From NCBI GenBank assembly GCA_029256705.1, contig JAQSXK010000001.1, positions 248,001 through 312,000 of the forward strand: a stretch of 64,000 bases of DNA, in the 5' to 3' direction. Numbering within the stretch: the stretch's first letter is position 1; each line of letters starts with the position of its first letter. This document shows, piece after piece, positions 16,619 to 25,476 of the stretch. Position numbers and translations under genes: made by a program. The notes under the pieces are model-generated. The model saw nothing but the letters and a program-made list of their open reading frames with translations. It was not told where the DNA came from and searched no databases. The DNA comes from Clostridia bacterium. Lineage in GTDB: Bacteria > Bacillota > Clostridia > TANB77 > CAG-465.

Positions 16619-19195
16619 TTATGGATAGATACAAATTCTTACTGTGAGTTTCTCACCATTACTTAATGTTACTGTAAGAAGTGTTTCCCCATTTTGTGAA
16701 AGAGTTCTAGATTTTACTGTGAATTGCCATCCCTTCGCATTACTACTTGCACCCTGAGATAGATAACAATTATCATTACTTAAAGATATATCATTAATTG
16801 TAAGACTTGTATCAACGATAAATGTCATAGACTCATTATTAAATGCATTATAGTAACTAGATTCTCCATAACCACTTACATACATGATATTTTTTCCACT
16901 ATCTGTAGGATTTGTGGTAGGTATATCTGACGCATTAACAGTTACTACGCAATATGCTTTGTAACCATTTTGTGACTCAGCTGTTACTACAGTAACACCT
17001 TTATTTATACCTGTGACTCTACCGTTTGAATTTACGCTTGCTATATTAGTATCATCACTGTAATATTTAACTGTCTTGTCTGTAGCATTATATGGAGATA
17101 CTGTTGCTGTTATATACTGACGTTCTGCAATCTTTAGAGTCAAGTTAGTGTTTACTGTTATTCCAGTTACTGAAACAACCGATTCTGTTACTGTAATTAC
17201 ACAACTTGCAGTATATCCATTATGTGTTTGTAATGTTATTACAGCAACACCTTTACTGACGCCTGTAACCTTACCACTAGAATCTACCCTTGCCACACCT
17301 GTATCACTACTGTAATATATAATTGTCTTATTTGTAGCATTGTATGGCGATACTGATGCATTAAGATAGTATTCATAGCCAACTTTTAAATTTAAGTTGC
17401 TGGTAACGGTTATTCCTGATGCTTGTATACTATTTTCAGTGACGGTTACATAACAATATGCCTTGTATCCATTATGAGTCTCTGCTGTTATTACAGTAGT
17501 ACCTGCATCTCTGGCCGTAATTTTACCATCTGAATTTACCCTTGCAACACTTGTATCACTACTGTAATATTTAACTGTCTTATCTGTAGCATTGTACGGA
17601 AGTATAGAAGTAGTAAGATAATATACATTGCCTTCTTTAAGGTTTACATTACTTGTTATAGTTATTCCAGTTGCAGGAACTGTTTTACTAGTTACTGTCA
17701 CAACACTACGTGATTGGTATCCATTATGGGTTTGTGCTGTTATTACTGTAACTCCTTGACTTACTCCTGTAACTCTACCAGTAGAACTTACCGTAGCAAT
17801 ATTACTATTGTCGCTGTAATATACAACGGATTTATTTGTAGCATTGTATGGTAGCACAGAAGTTTCAAGATAATATGAATAGCCTTCTTCGATACTAACA
17901 TTACCATTAGTTACTATTCCGGTCGCAGGTATAGTAGAAGTATATTGATCAGTTACAGTTACCACACAATATGAACTAAAACCATTATAGGTTTCTGCCG
18001 TTATTACTGCAGCACCTTTATTATTTCCTGTAACCCTACCATTAGAATCTACCATAGCTACGTTTGAATCGCTACTATAATACTTTACGGCTTTGTTTGT
18101 AGCGTTATATGGTAGTACAGTTGCTGTTAAATAATAGCTATCTCCAGCCTCTAAAGTTAAGTTACTATTAATAGTTATTCCAGTTGTAGCTACGTCATTA
18201 CTTGTGACGTATACAGGAATTATAGTATAGATACTTGGTTCACCTTTAATGTTAACCTTTACATAGGTTGAACCTACTTTAAGACCTAAAATTGTTATAG
18301 TATCTGTATACTGATTAGTAGATGTTATTTTACAAACACTTTCATCATAGACACTGAATTCAAGATCTTTACTAGTATACGGTGATACGTTTACTCTAAT
18401 GCTTGTATAGTCATTCTTTTTAACGTTGTACGAAGTGTAATCCGCAAGTATTCTGGTTGTACTCAAATTATACGTTATTTTTAGTGTCTCGTTCATCGCT
18501 GTTGCAACATCTTGCTCAGTAATACCATAGTATCCAACTTCATTATCCAAAATATCTAAGATTTGTTCAATTGAAATTACATTATCTGGATAGAACCTTG
18601 AAGAGGTAACACCATCCATGACTCCTATTCCGTATGCCTGTGAAATGTAATCTCTTGCCCAATTGTTGGAAATGTCTGTGAAGCTATTATTCGATCTTTT
18701 TACCGGTATACCCAAAACGCTTTGATTAGTAACAGAAACAATTTTTGCTACTTCGGCTCTGGTTATATAATCATCCATATTCATATAGCTGTTAGAATCA
18801 CCAGAAAGCACACCAATAGCTTTTAAAACTTTCACTTCATCCTCTGCCGTTGATACTAATAAGTCTCTGTCTTTAAAGTTAGTTAGTGTTTCGCCATTTG
18901 CACTAAGTTGCTTATATCCTTGCCTTTTTAGTGAAGCTTGAATTGTCCGTAGTTGAAGTAACATTACCTCACCTTTTAAAGCAAACCGTGTTGGACTTTC
19001 ATACCAAACAATTCCATACTTATTTGTAAGATCCTTTAATGAATCAGATGGGCTATATACGGTATGATACTTAAGTGGAGTAAAGTTTATTTTTTCCCCT
19101 CCATTCCACCCATTAGAATACGTACTAGCAAATGCCGGAGTGGAAACCGTAAAGGTCATCACGATTATAAGTAAAAATGTTAAAAATTTTTTCAT
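16619..19195 (-). CDS. Secreted SLH-domain surface protein with five BIG2 repeats
   Basis: An 858-residue wall-associated protein. It has a Sec signal peptide (MKKFLTFLLI..AFAS, cut near 24), a conserved N-terminal region shared with the next gene (about 28-105), and two clear S-layer-homology modules (about 108-160 and 170-225: SFTDISNNWARDYISQAYGIGVMDG). A link region leads to five BIG2 immunoglobulin-like repeats from about 338 to 765 (each about 85 residues, core LPYNATNK..YYSSD..A.V.S.GRVTG..KG..VITA), and then a C-terminal domain (about 770-858) also shared with the paralogue. SLH modules normally bind pyruvylated secondary wall polymers, so it should coat the cell or mediate adhesion. 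CGG codons at 18988-18986 (Arg70) and 18949-18947 (Arg83) match Arg codons CGC and CGA in the paralogue, so CGG is arginine here. Base composition is less AT-rich than in neighbouring genes. Confidence 0.9.
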   Translation of the reverse strand: MKKFLTFLLIIVMTFTVSTPAFASTYSNGWNGGEKINFTPLKYHTVYSPSDSLKDLTNKYGIVWYESPTRFALKGEVMLLQLRTIQASLKRQGYKQLSANGETLTNFKDRDLLVSTAEDEVKVLKAIGVLSGDSNSYMNMDDYITRAEVAKIVSVTNQSVLGIPVKRSNNSFTDISNNWARDYISQAYGIGVMDGVTSSRFYPDNVISIEQILDILDNEVGYYGITEQDVATAMNETLKITYNLSTTRILADYTSYNVKKNDYTSIRVNVSPYTSKDLEFSVYDESVCKITSTNQYTDTITILGLKVGSTYVKVNIKGEPSIYTIIPVYVTSNDVATTGITINSNLTLEAGDSYYLTATVLPYNATNKAVKYYSSDSNVAMVDSNGRVTGNNKGAAVITAETYNGFSSYCVVTVTDQYTSTIPATGIVTNGNVSIEEGYSYYLETSVLPYNATNKSVVYYSDNSNIATVSSTGRVTGVSQGVTVITAQTHNGYQSRSVVTVTSKTVPATGITITSNVNLKEGNVYYLTTSILPYNATDKTVKYYSSDTSVARVNSDGKITARDAGTTVITAETHNGYKAYCYVTVTENSIQASGITVTSNLNLKVGYEYYLNASVSPYNATNKTIIYYSSDTGVARVDSSGKVTGVSKGVAVITLQTHNGYTASCVITVTESVVSVTGITVNTNLTLKIAERQYITATVSPYNATDKTVKYYSDDTNIASVNSNGRVTGINKGVTVVTAESQNGYKAYCVVTVNASDIPTTNPTDSGKNIMYVSGYGESSYYNAFNNESMTFIVDTSLTINDISLSNDNCYLSQGASSNAKGWQFTVKSRTLSQNGETLLTVTLSNGEKLTVRICIYP
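16903..18184 (-). repeat. Five in-frame tandem repeats encoding BIG2 domains
   Basis: Five consecutive units of about 255 bases, each encoding one BIG2 domain. Phrases such as TTACTACTGTAATA, GCATTGTATGG and CCATTATG recur at matching places in each unit, pointing to recent amplification. The paralogous gene has a single unit. Confidence 0.8.
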
Positions 19196-19312
19196 AGCGC
19201 TCTCTCCTTTTTAGTAATATTTTAATATTTTCTATTTAAACATATAAGTTTTAACCTATATGTAATACCGGATTTAAATTTGTATCCCGTAACAATAAAA
19301 TTTATATCTAGT

Positions 19313-19341
19313 ATTATATCATAATATGCCATTGTTGTCAA
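19313..19341 (-). promoter_or_regulatory. Sigma-A promoter of the large SLH/BIG2 gene
   Basis: Minus strand TTGACA (19341-19336), 17-base spacer ending TGA, TATAAT (19318-19313). It gives a leader of about 110 bases. The 16 bases TATGTAAACAATTGAC that reach into the -35 also occur at the promoter of the second SLH gene. Confidence 0.8.
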
Positions 19342-19383
19342 TTGTTTACATAATTATATATCCACTTTATGTATATTTTTTGC

Positions 19384-19420
19384 AAAAAAAGAGAATAGAA
19401 ATTTCTCTATTCTCTTTTTT
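19384..19420. terminator. Terminator between the two SLH genes
   Basis: Stem GAGAATAGA with TCTATTCTC around a 6-base loop, flanked by an A run and a T run. It ends the minus-strand gene at 19449. Confidence 0.8.
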
Positions 19421-19448
19421 GTAAAAGCTCCTTATATTTTAGAAGTTT

Positions 19449-20765
19449 TTACTTTTGAAATATACAAATACGCACATTAAGTGTTTCATTATTATTTAGA
19501 GTTACCGTCATTAACGTTTCTCCATACTTAGTTAAGTTATCTGTCTTTACTTTAAAAGTGTAACCATTGTAATTTGAGGATACGTTTTGAGTTAATTTTG
19601 TATCATTATTACTAAAACTGATACCACTAATTAATTGATTTGTTTTAACTACAAAAGTTATCTCTTCATTACTAAATGCATTATAATATTCTGAGGATTC
19701 ATATCCATCAACATTTATTGTTGATTTCAAAGATGGGTCATTAATGCTTGGAGAACTTACTACAACTGTAGTATATGCTTCTAATCCATTAATAGTCTTA
19801 GAGACTATAACGGTTGTTCCGGCTGCAACAGCTTTAATTAATCCATTACTATTAACTGTAGCAATTTTACTGTCAAAAGAAGTCCATATAACATTCTGAT
19901 TTGAAGTATTGTTAGGTTTAATAGTTGCATAAACGATTTCTGAATTTTCAACTGTAAGATTTACAATATTCTTATTGAGTGTTATACTTTCCGCAGGAAT
20001 GGACCCAACTGACAAACTAGGGCTTAATGTAACTTTAAAAGTTTGATTCATTGCTTTAGATACATCTTCTCTAGTAATACCATAGTATCCTACTTCGTTT
20101 TCAAGAATTTGTAGAGTTTGCTCTAACGTCAGAGGACCATCAGGATCAAAATTTGTATCAGATATACCGTTTAACAATCCTATTTGATATGCATAGCTTA
20201 TACTACTTTCTGCCCAATGATCTACGGTATCATTAAAAACCTTAGCATTCCTAATTGCAGGAATCTTTAAAATTCTATCATTTGCATAAGTAATTACTTT
20301 AGAAGCTTCAGATCTCTTAATTGGATTTTCCATTTTCATGTAACCATCAGGAGTTCCGCTTAGCATTCCAAGTGACTTTAAAATTTTTACTTCTTCTCTA
20401 GCACTAGGAACCAAAGTATTTTTATCTACAAAATTTAGAACTTCACCATTTGCACTAAGCTTCGTATATCCTTGCCTTTCTAACGATGCTTGGATTGTTC
20501 GAAGCTCAACTAACATAAATTCGCCTTTTAATACTTGGCGAGTAGGATTTTCGTACCATTTTAATTGGTACAGATTAACTAATGAATTAGTCCAATCACT
20601 TGCCCGGTAACTTGATTCACCATAATAAGGTACGTAATTTACTTTTTGTCCGCCATTCCATGTTTCGCTTGAAGCAAAAGCTACAGTTGTTGATGTAAAC
20701 ACAAATGTTAATACAGCTACCATTGCTAACATTTTCTTGCAAATACCTCTTAATGTTTTTTTCAT
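19449..20765 (-). CDS. Secreted SLH-domain surface protein with one BIG2 repeat
   Basis: A paralogue of the preceding gene, 438 residues from the ATG at 20765, which follows AAAGGAG at good spacing; an upstream in-frame ATG at 20816 has no ribosome binding site. The signal peptide is MKKTLRGICKKMLAM..AFASS. Then come the shared WNGGQKVNY region, the ELRTIQASLERQGY block, SLH modules (about 90-215, with FNDTVDHWAESSISYAYQIGLLNG), one BIG2 domain (about 255-335) and the shared C-terminal domain (GYESSEYYNAF to VRICIFQ). It is likely a minor partner of the five-repeat protein on the same wall polymer. One in-frame CGG (20606-20604, SYRASD) occurs in a non-conserved part. Confidence 0.9.
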   Translation of the reverse strand: MKKTLRGICKKMLAMVAVLTFVFTSTTVAFASSETWNGGQKVNYVPYYGESSYRASDWTNSLVNLYQLKWYENPTRQVLKGEFMLVELRTIQASLERQGYTKLSANGEVLNFVDKNTLVPSAREEVKILKSLGMLSGTPDGYMKMENPIKRSEASKVITYANDRILKIPAIRNAKVFNDTVDHWAESSISYAYQIGLLNGISDTNFDPDGPLTLEQTLQILENEVGYYGITREDVSKAMNQTFKVTLSPSLSVGSIPAESITLNKNIVNLTVENSEIVYATIKPNNTSNQNVIWTSFDSKIATVNSNGLIKAVAAGTTVIVSKTINGLEAYTTVVVSSPSINDPSLKSTINVDGYESSEYYNAFSNEEITFVVKTNQLISGISFSNNDTKLTQNVSSNYNGYTFKVKTDNLTKYGETLMTVTLNNNETLNVRICIFQK

Positions 20766-20924
20766 AATGAATTCTCCTTTAATTTTTTTTAGTAATATAT
20801 ATAAACATTTAAGCAAGCCTAAATGTTAAATAAATATAGTGCGTATATATTAAAATTTAAGTTTTTAACCTTAAATGAAGAAAAATATAATAACATTTTT
20901 CAATACAATAATTTCATACTAAAT

Positions 20925-20953
20925 ATTATACCATATAATGTTGCATAAGTCAA
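20925..20953 (-). promoter_or_regulatory. Sigma-A promoter of the single-BIG2 SLH gene
   Basis: Minus strand TTGACT (20953-20948), 17-base spacer ending TGG, TATAAT (20930-20925); extended -10. Leader of about 150 bases. It shares TATGTAAACAATTGAC with the promoter at 19313-19341. Confidence 0.8.
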
Positions 20954-20982
20954 TTGTTTACATAAAAAATGGTAATAATGTT

Positions 20983-21020
20983 AAAAAAAACACATAGATT
21001 AATTTCTATGTGTTTTTTTT
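20983..21020. terminator. Terminator of the DEAD-box helicase gene
   Basis: Stem ACACATAGA with TCTATGTGT around a 6-base loop between an A run and a T run. It lies directly after the helicase stop at 21022 on the minus strand. Confidence 0.8.
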
Positions 21021-21021
21021 A

Positions 21022-22776
21022 TTATCTTCTTCTAAAACCTGATTTATCTCCTGAACCACTATTTGTTCTAGGTCTTGATCTATCATTTGATCTACCTTCT
21101 GATCTAAATCTTGGTTTATCATCTGATCTTCTATTTGATCTAAAATTTGATCTTGGTCTAGATTCTTGAGTTTTTGTTGATTCTTCTATACATAATTTTC
21201 TTTCACCATATTTAGTATTGTTTAGTTTAGTTATAACTGTTTTTGCAGCTTCATTAGATAAAGTAACAAAAGAAAATTTATCTAAAACTTCCGCATCATG
21301 TATATCTGATCTATCTATTCCTGCTTGTTCAACTATAAAATCTTTTAAAGTATTTCTTGTTAATTCATCTAGTTTTCCAACTGTCATAAATAATCTTGTT
21401 CTATCTGGTCTATTAGATTCGCCTCTATCTTTTCTTTCAAAATCTTTATCTTGAAGCACTAAATCTTTTATATCTCCAATGGTACCTTTTAAACTTAATT
21501 TTACTAAAGAAGCAGCTAAATCCATTACATTCATCTCAATATTTTCTAAGTATTGTTCTATCATTTTTGTTTCTTCAGATAAATCATTTTCTTCAAATAA
21601 TTTAGTCGCATCATTAAATAATTTTAAATATTTCTTATCGTTTGCATCTTTACTAGATGGAATTTCATATTCAGCCATAGGTGCATTAGTATACTTTTGT
21701 ATATCACGAGCTTTATACATTTCTCTAGGTGTTACAAATGATATTGATTTACCATCTCTTCCAGCTCTTCCTGTTCTTCCAATTCTATGTACGTAATATT
21801 CTTCATCAACTGGTAAATCATAGTTAAATACTACTTCTATGTCATCTACATCTATTCCACGAGCAGCTACATCAGTTGCTACAAGAACATTTAATTTGTT
21901 ATTTCTAAATTTTTTCATTACTGTATCTCTTTGAGACTGTCTCATGTCACCATGAAGTGCCTCAATTTGATAACCTCTAGCGCTTAAACTTTCAACTAGT
22001 TCATCAACTTTACGTTTTGTATTACAAAATATTAAAGAAAGATTTATTTCTTCTGCATCAATTATTCTAGTAAGTACTTCTAACTTTTTATTTTCTTGTA
22101 CCCTTATCATATATTGTTTAATTTTTGGTGCTGTAAGGTTTTTATGTGCTATTTCAAGTTTAACAACATCTTCTTTTTGATATTTTTTTGTTATATTTAA
22201 AATATCTTTTGACATAGTTGCTGAGAATAATATTGTTTGTCTATTCTTATCTGATTTTTCTAATATAACATCTAGATCCTCTCTAAATCCCATATTAAGC
22301 ATTTCATCAGCTTCATCTAAAACTAACATATCTATTGTATCAAATTTAATTGTTTTTCTTCTCATATGGTCCATTATTCTACCTGGTGTTCCAACAATAA
22401 TTTGTGGTTTTCCTTTTAAAGCAGATATTTGTCTTTCTATTTGTTGTCCTCCATATATAGGAACTATTTTTAATCCTTCAGTAAAGTGTGCTAAGCTTTT
22501 TAATTCTTCACATGTTTGTATAACAAGTTCACGCGTAGGACATAATATTAAAGCTTGTACTTTATTTGAAAAAGTATCTATTTTATTAATAACTGGAACT
22601 CCAAATGCACATGTTTTACCTGTACCAGTTTGTGCTATTCCAATAAAATCTTTTCCCTCTAATACAGTTGGTATAGCTTTTGCTTGTATAGGTGTTGCTT
22701 CTTCAAACCCCATTTTCTTTATAGCTTTCTTTAATTCCTCATTTATTTCCATTTGTTCAAATTTGTTTATTTCCAT
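21022..22776 (-). CDS. DEAD-box ATP-dependent RNA helicase (CshA/DeaD type)
   Basis: A 584-residue RNA helicase that unwinds structured RNA in ribosome assembly, mRNA decay or cold adaptation. All motifs are present: the Q-motif region (GFEEATPIQAKAIP), AQTGTGKT (motif I, about 45-52), PTREL, DEAD (about 153-156), SAT, then ARGID and HRIGRTGRAGR in the second RecA domain. After about 440 follows a DbpA-type RNA-binding domain (RLFMTVGKLDELTRNTLKDF.. to RKLCIEES), and a basic Arg/Ser/Asp-rich tail (about 545-584) ends in GFRRR. Expression is likely controlled by the attenuator-like hairpin in its leader (22809-22852). The gene has its own strong promoter. Confidence 0.95.
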   Translation of the reverse strand: MEINKFEQMEINEELKKAIKKMGFEEATPIQAKAIPTVLEGKDFIGIAQTGTGKTCAFGVPVINKIDTFSNKVQALILCPTRELVIQTCEELKSLAHFTEGLKIVPIYGGQQIERQISALKGKPQIIVGTPGRIMDHMRRKTIKFDTIDMLVLDEADEMLNMGFREDLDVILEKSDKNRQTILFSATMSKDILNITKKYQKEDVVKLEIAHKNLTAPKIKQYMIRVQENKKLEVLTRIIDAEEINLSLIFCNTKRKVDELVESLSARGYQIEALHGDMRQSQRDTVMKKFRNNKLNVLVATDVAARGIDVDDIEVVFNYDLPVDEEYYVHRIGRTGRAGRDGKSISFVTPREMYKARDIQKYTNAPMAEYEIPSSKDANDKKYLKLFNDATKLFEENDLSEETKMIEQYLENIEMNVMDLAASLVKLSLKGTIGDIKDLVLQDKDFERKDRGESNRPDRTRLFMTVGKLDELTRNTLKDFIVEQAGIDRSDIHDAEVLDKFSFVTLSNEAAKTVITKLNNTKYGERKLCIEESTKTQESRPRSNFRSNRRSDDKPRFRSEGRSNDRSRPRTNSGSGDKSGFRRR

Positions 22777-22808
22777 TCTATTCCTTCCCTAGTAAAGTCT
22801 TTCTTTAC

Positions 22809-22852
22809 AAAAAAATAATGTTAGAAGTCCAAATATTATTTGCTCTAACATT
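22809..22852 (-). promoter_or_regulatory. Attenuator-like hairpin with T run in the helicase leader
   Basis: On the minus strand AATGTTAGA and TCTAACATT form a 9 bp stem around an 18-base loop, followed by ATTTTTTTG. It lies between the promoter at 22866-22894 and the start codon at 22776, beginning within about 15 bases of the expected transcript start. It therefore cannot be a terminator for the upstream gene, which has its own at 23054-23085. Confidence 0.65.
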
Positions 22853-22865
22853 CTCACATAAATAT

Positions 22866-22894
22866 ATTATAGCATAAATTAATAAAAATATCAA
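22866..22894 (-). promoter_or_regulatory. Sigma-A promoter of the DEAD-box helicase
   Basis: Minus strand TTGATA (22894-22889), 17-base spacer ending TGC, TATAAT (22871-22866); extended -10. Confidence 0.75.
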
Positions 22895-23053
22895 GTGTTT
22901 TGATTAAATTTATGTAAACAATTTCTAATTTTTTCATACAAAATATATAAAAGAGACATTTTTGTTTTTAATAATAAATATTGAACTTCATATTTATTTT
23001 TTGCAATTTTTAAAATATTATTATTTTTTTAATAAATACATACTTAAAACAAT

Positions 23054-23085
23054 AAAAAAATTGTAACAATTGCTACAATTTTTTT
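23054..23085. terminator. Terminator of the unknown gene at 23101
   Basis: Stem AAAAAAATTGTA with TACAATTTTTTT around an 8-base loop, just after the minus-strand stop at 23101. Confidence 0.75.
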
Positions 23086-23100
23086 AGCTACAAATAATTA

Positions 23101-23949
23101 TTAATTTAACTTTTTCAATTTGTTTTTAGACTCCCTCATACGCTCTATTGATTTTTTCTTTTTTTCTCCTCTTATTAAATCTTCTTTTTTATATTGTCCT
23201 GGATAAGCTTTTTCTAATGCTTTAATCGGACTGTTTGAACAGGTTTTAGATAGTAGTCCTCCTAGATCATTATCATAGAATATTTCCGCTGTTAAATTTG
23301 CACAAACATCTTCTCTGCTCCATTTTAATTTTTCTTCAATAAGCCATTTTACTGCTTCAATAGCTTTTTCGTCCGTCCAAGTATTAATTTTAATAAACTG
23401 CCATTCTTTATGCAAATTGCCAGATGCTTTAATAATAACACTGTGTAATCCATCTGATTCTTTTAACATTTTTGAACCGCCATAACCATTAATTAGATCT
23501 GCATTTATTTTTCTTACATCTTCAATTTTTTTAATATCTAGTTTTTCTTTTTCAGCAACCCAAATTATGAATCTAATCCTATTTTCTTCTTTCTCCCAAA
23601 AGTTTGCGGTAACTTTATTAAGTTCCCACTCAAATATTTTCATATCTTCAAAAATGTAATTGACCATTGTATAAATACAGTCTTCAAATTTTTTTCTAAC
23701 TCCACCTAAATTATATTCCGAAAGTAATGGAAAGTTTAGTTTTTTACAAATATCCTCCCGTTTAAAATCAAGTCCATCTATTATAACATGTTTTACTAAA
23801 ACTTTTGCAATAGGTTTTGTCATATAATTATTGGGGAATTTTTTAAGTTCTCCTGTAACTACTGCGTTATATACAACAATAGGATCGCATTTACTCCAAT
23901 AATCAGATGCTCGTTTGGCTTTCTTTTTAGTATAATTTTTTTGTGTCAT
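23101..23949 (-). CDS. Unrecognised protein with two copies of a helical repeat (possibly DUF4046-like)
   Basis: About 282 residues from the ATG at 23949, which follows GGAGG; an ATG four codons upstream overlaps that site. The protein is soluble and basic at both ends. Two similar segments are visible: LDFKREDICKKLNFPLLSEYNLGG and LKWSREDVCANLTAEIFYDNDLGG, the second followed by SPIKALEKAYPGQYKKEDL. Both share the pattern L-x-x-x-R-E-D-[IV]-C-x-x-L then N-D-L-G-G. I recall such repeats from uncharacterised, often mobile-element-linked Firmicutes proteins, but cannot confirm this. Codon use is less AT-rich than around it and includes an in-frame CGG (23760-23758) inside the first repeat at a position that is also Arg in the second, so CGG is arginine here. 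Confidence 0.6.
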   Translation of the reverse strand: MTQKNYTKKKAKRASDYWSKCDPIVVYNAVVTGELKKFPNNYMTKPIAKVLVKHVIIDGLDFKREDICKKLNFPLLSEYNLGGVRKKFEDCIYTMVNYIFEDMKIFEWELNKVTANFWEKEENRIRFIIWVAEKEKLDIKKIEDVRKINADLINGYGGSKMLKESDGLHSVIIKASGNLHKEWQFIKINTWTDEKAIEAVKWLIEEKLKWSREDVCANLTAEIFYDNDLGGLLSKTCSNSPIKALEKAYPGQYKKEDLIRGEKKKKSIERMRESKNKLKKLN

Positions 23950-24001
23950 AATGCCCTCCAATAAATTATTATTTAAGATATATTAGTTTTATAACCATAT
24001 T

Positions 24002-24030
24002 ATTATATCATACTTTACATAACAATTCAA
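24002..24030 (-). promoter_or_regulatory. Sigma-A promoter of the unknown gene at 23101
   Basis: Minus strand TTGAAT (24030-24025), 17-base spacer ending TGA, TATAAT (24007-24002); extended -10. Confidence 0.7.
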
Positions 24031-24034
24031 GGTT

Positions 24035-25345
24035 TTACTTTTTAACTATAGATATACCCGTATAATAATGTTGTAAAATCTGTTTATACGTATATCCTTC
24101 TTTTGCCGCTTCATTTGCTCCATTTTGACTCATTCCTACACCATGCCCTAACCCCTTAGTTGTTACGGTTACAGAATTATCACCTTTAACAATATTAAAA
24201 TCTGTTGATCTAAGTCCTAGTAAACTTCTAAGTTTAACTCCAGAATAAGTACTATCCCCTATTTTAATATTTTCTACCCTTCCACTAACTGTTTCAGATA
24301 GAATTTTAAATTCTGTATTTTTATTTATTGTTTTTCCAAGTTTACTAGATAATGTTGAATAACTTATGTCTGTACTAGTTTCAAATCCTTTAACTTTAGT
24401 ATCCCAATTACTATTTACACTTTGTAAATATGGTAAATTTGATCCCCAAACATATTTTGGCATCTCAGTTTTAGAATTACTTATTGAATGATACAAAGCA
24501 TCTATATATTTACCATTATACGTTAATACTAGTCCTTGAGTTGAATCTACAGCACTTTTAATTTTATTATAATTTGTAGTATATGAACTACCCCACATTT
24601 GTTTCATTTGAGATTCAGATTTGTGTACTTGATTTGAAGTAGAATTTATTAAAATAGCACCTTCTGATGTTTTCTTCATTGCAAAAGTTCTAGATGCTAT
24701 TGCTTGGGCTTTTAAAGCTTCAGGCTGAAACGTTACGGGCATCTCACTTGCTACAACTCCAATTACATAATCTTCTAAATTAATCGTTATAACATTTCCA
24801 TTTGTACTTAATCTTATTGTTTGACCTGTTGGCTTTATATTCGCTGTTTGAGTTTGTACTGGTGTAGTAGGGTTTGTAACTACCGTAGATTTTGTTACTT
24901 CAGCAGCATTAACTGTTTTAACAGCTGCTTCTGTAGCTACAATGTCCTCTACTTTCGCTTCGGCTTTTTGTAACTCAATATTTTCTTTTTGAATTTCTAA
25001 TTCTTTTGCTTTGTCTTTATCTTCTTTATTTTTGTAATCTATGGCTACCTCATAATTTGTTTTACTTGCATAACTTGTATTTTCTTTAATTTTATTATCT
25101 AACGCATTTGTAAATACTCCTAAAGATATTGCACCTATAAGTACACCGTTTATTATAAGTACTGCCATATCATCCTTTTTAAAATGTACCTCCTGATTTA
25201 CATATGCCTTTAACTTATCTAAAAAACCATGATTTTCGTCTGGTTTTAAAAATTCTTCTCCAAATTCAAATTGATCAGCAATTTCTACATAAATATATAT
25301 TTTATCTACTCCACTAAAATTTACCACTTCATGTTTTATATTCAT
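24035..25345 (-). CDS. spoIID: SpoIID/LytB-family peptidoglycan lytic transglycosylase
   Basis: SpoIID thins peptidoglycan with SpoIIP and SpoIIM during engulfment of the forespore. The 436-residue protein has an N-terminal cytoplasmic part (1 to about 58), one membrane segment (about 61-80), a Lys/Glu/Ala-rich linker (about 90-165) and the SpoIID domain from about 175. That domain contains LEDYVIGVVASEMPVTFQPEALKAQAIASRT in family-typical form, with the catalytic Glu of ASEMP, and the closing GHGVGMSQNGANEAAKEGYTYKQILQHYY. A longer cytoplasmic N-terminus than in B. subtilis SpoIID is unusual. It lies downstream of the division cluster but beyond that cluster's terminator at 25413, so it is probably expressed separately, in sporulation. 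Related LytB-type proteins exist in non-spore-formers, so the sporulation role is an inference. Confidence 0.88.
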   Translation of the reverse strand: MNIKHEVVNFSGVDKIYIYVEIADQFEFGEEFLKPDENHGFLDKLKAYVNQEVHFKKDDMAVLIINGVLIGAISLGVFTNALDNKIKENTSYASKTNYEVAIDYKNKEDKDKAKELEIQKENIELQKAEAKVEDIVATEAAVKTVNAAEVTKSTVVTNPTTPVQTQTANIKPTGQTIRLSTNGNVITINLEDYVIGVVASEMPVTFQPEALKAQAIASRTFAMKKTSEGAILINSTSNQVHKSESQMKQMWGSSYTTNYNKIKSAVDSTQGLVLTYNGKYIDALYHSISNSKTEMPKYVWGSNLPYLQSVNSNWDTKVKGFETSTDISYSTLSSKLGKTINKNTEFKILSETVSGRVENIKIGDSTYSGVKLRSLLGLRSTDFNIVKGDNSVTVTTKGLGHGVGMSQNGANEAAKEGYTYKQILQHYYTGISIVKK

Positions 25346-25412
25346 TTATATCACCGTTATTATTTTGACATGAATATACTTTTATTATACACAATTAACA
25401 TTATTATACAAA

Positions 25413-25446
25413 AAAATAGGATACAATTTTTACTTGTTCCTATTTT
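25413..25446 (-). terminator. Terminator at the end of the division/wall cluster
   Basis: Minus strand AAAATAGGA and TCCTATTTT form a 9 bp stem around a 16-base loop, followed by TTTG. It lies about 30 bases after the divIB stop and before spoIID. Confidence 0.7.
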
Positions 25447-25476
25447 ATATTATTAAATTTTTATTTCTAACTTAAA

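Larger units (their letters stand above)
22777..23100. other. Gene-free stretch upstream of the DEAD-box helicase
   Basis: From left to right this holds the helicase ribosome binding site, an attenuator-like hairpin, the helicase promoter, about 160 bases of very AT-rich sequence in which I see nothing definite (one copy of TATGTAAACAA near 22911), and the terminator of the unknown gene at 23101. Confidence 0.6.

Noticed and set aside
22866-23085. Hairpin at 22817-22852 as terminator of the unknown gene at 23101
   Set aside because: That gene already has a terminator at 23054-23085, and a promoter lies between the two, so the second hairpin belongs to the helicase leader.
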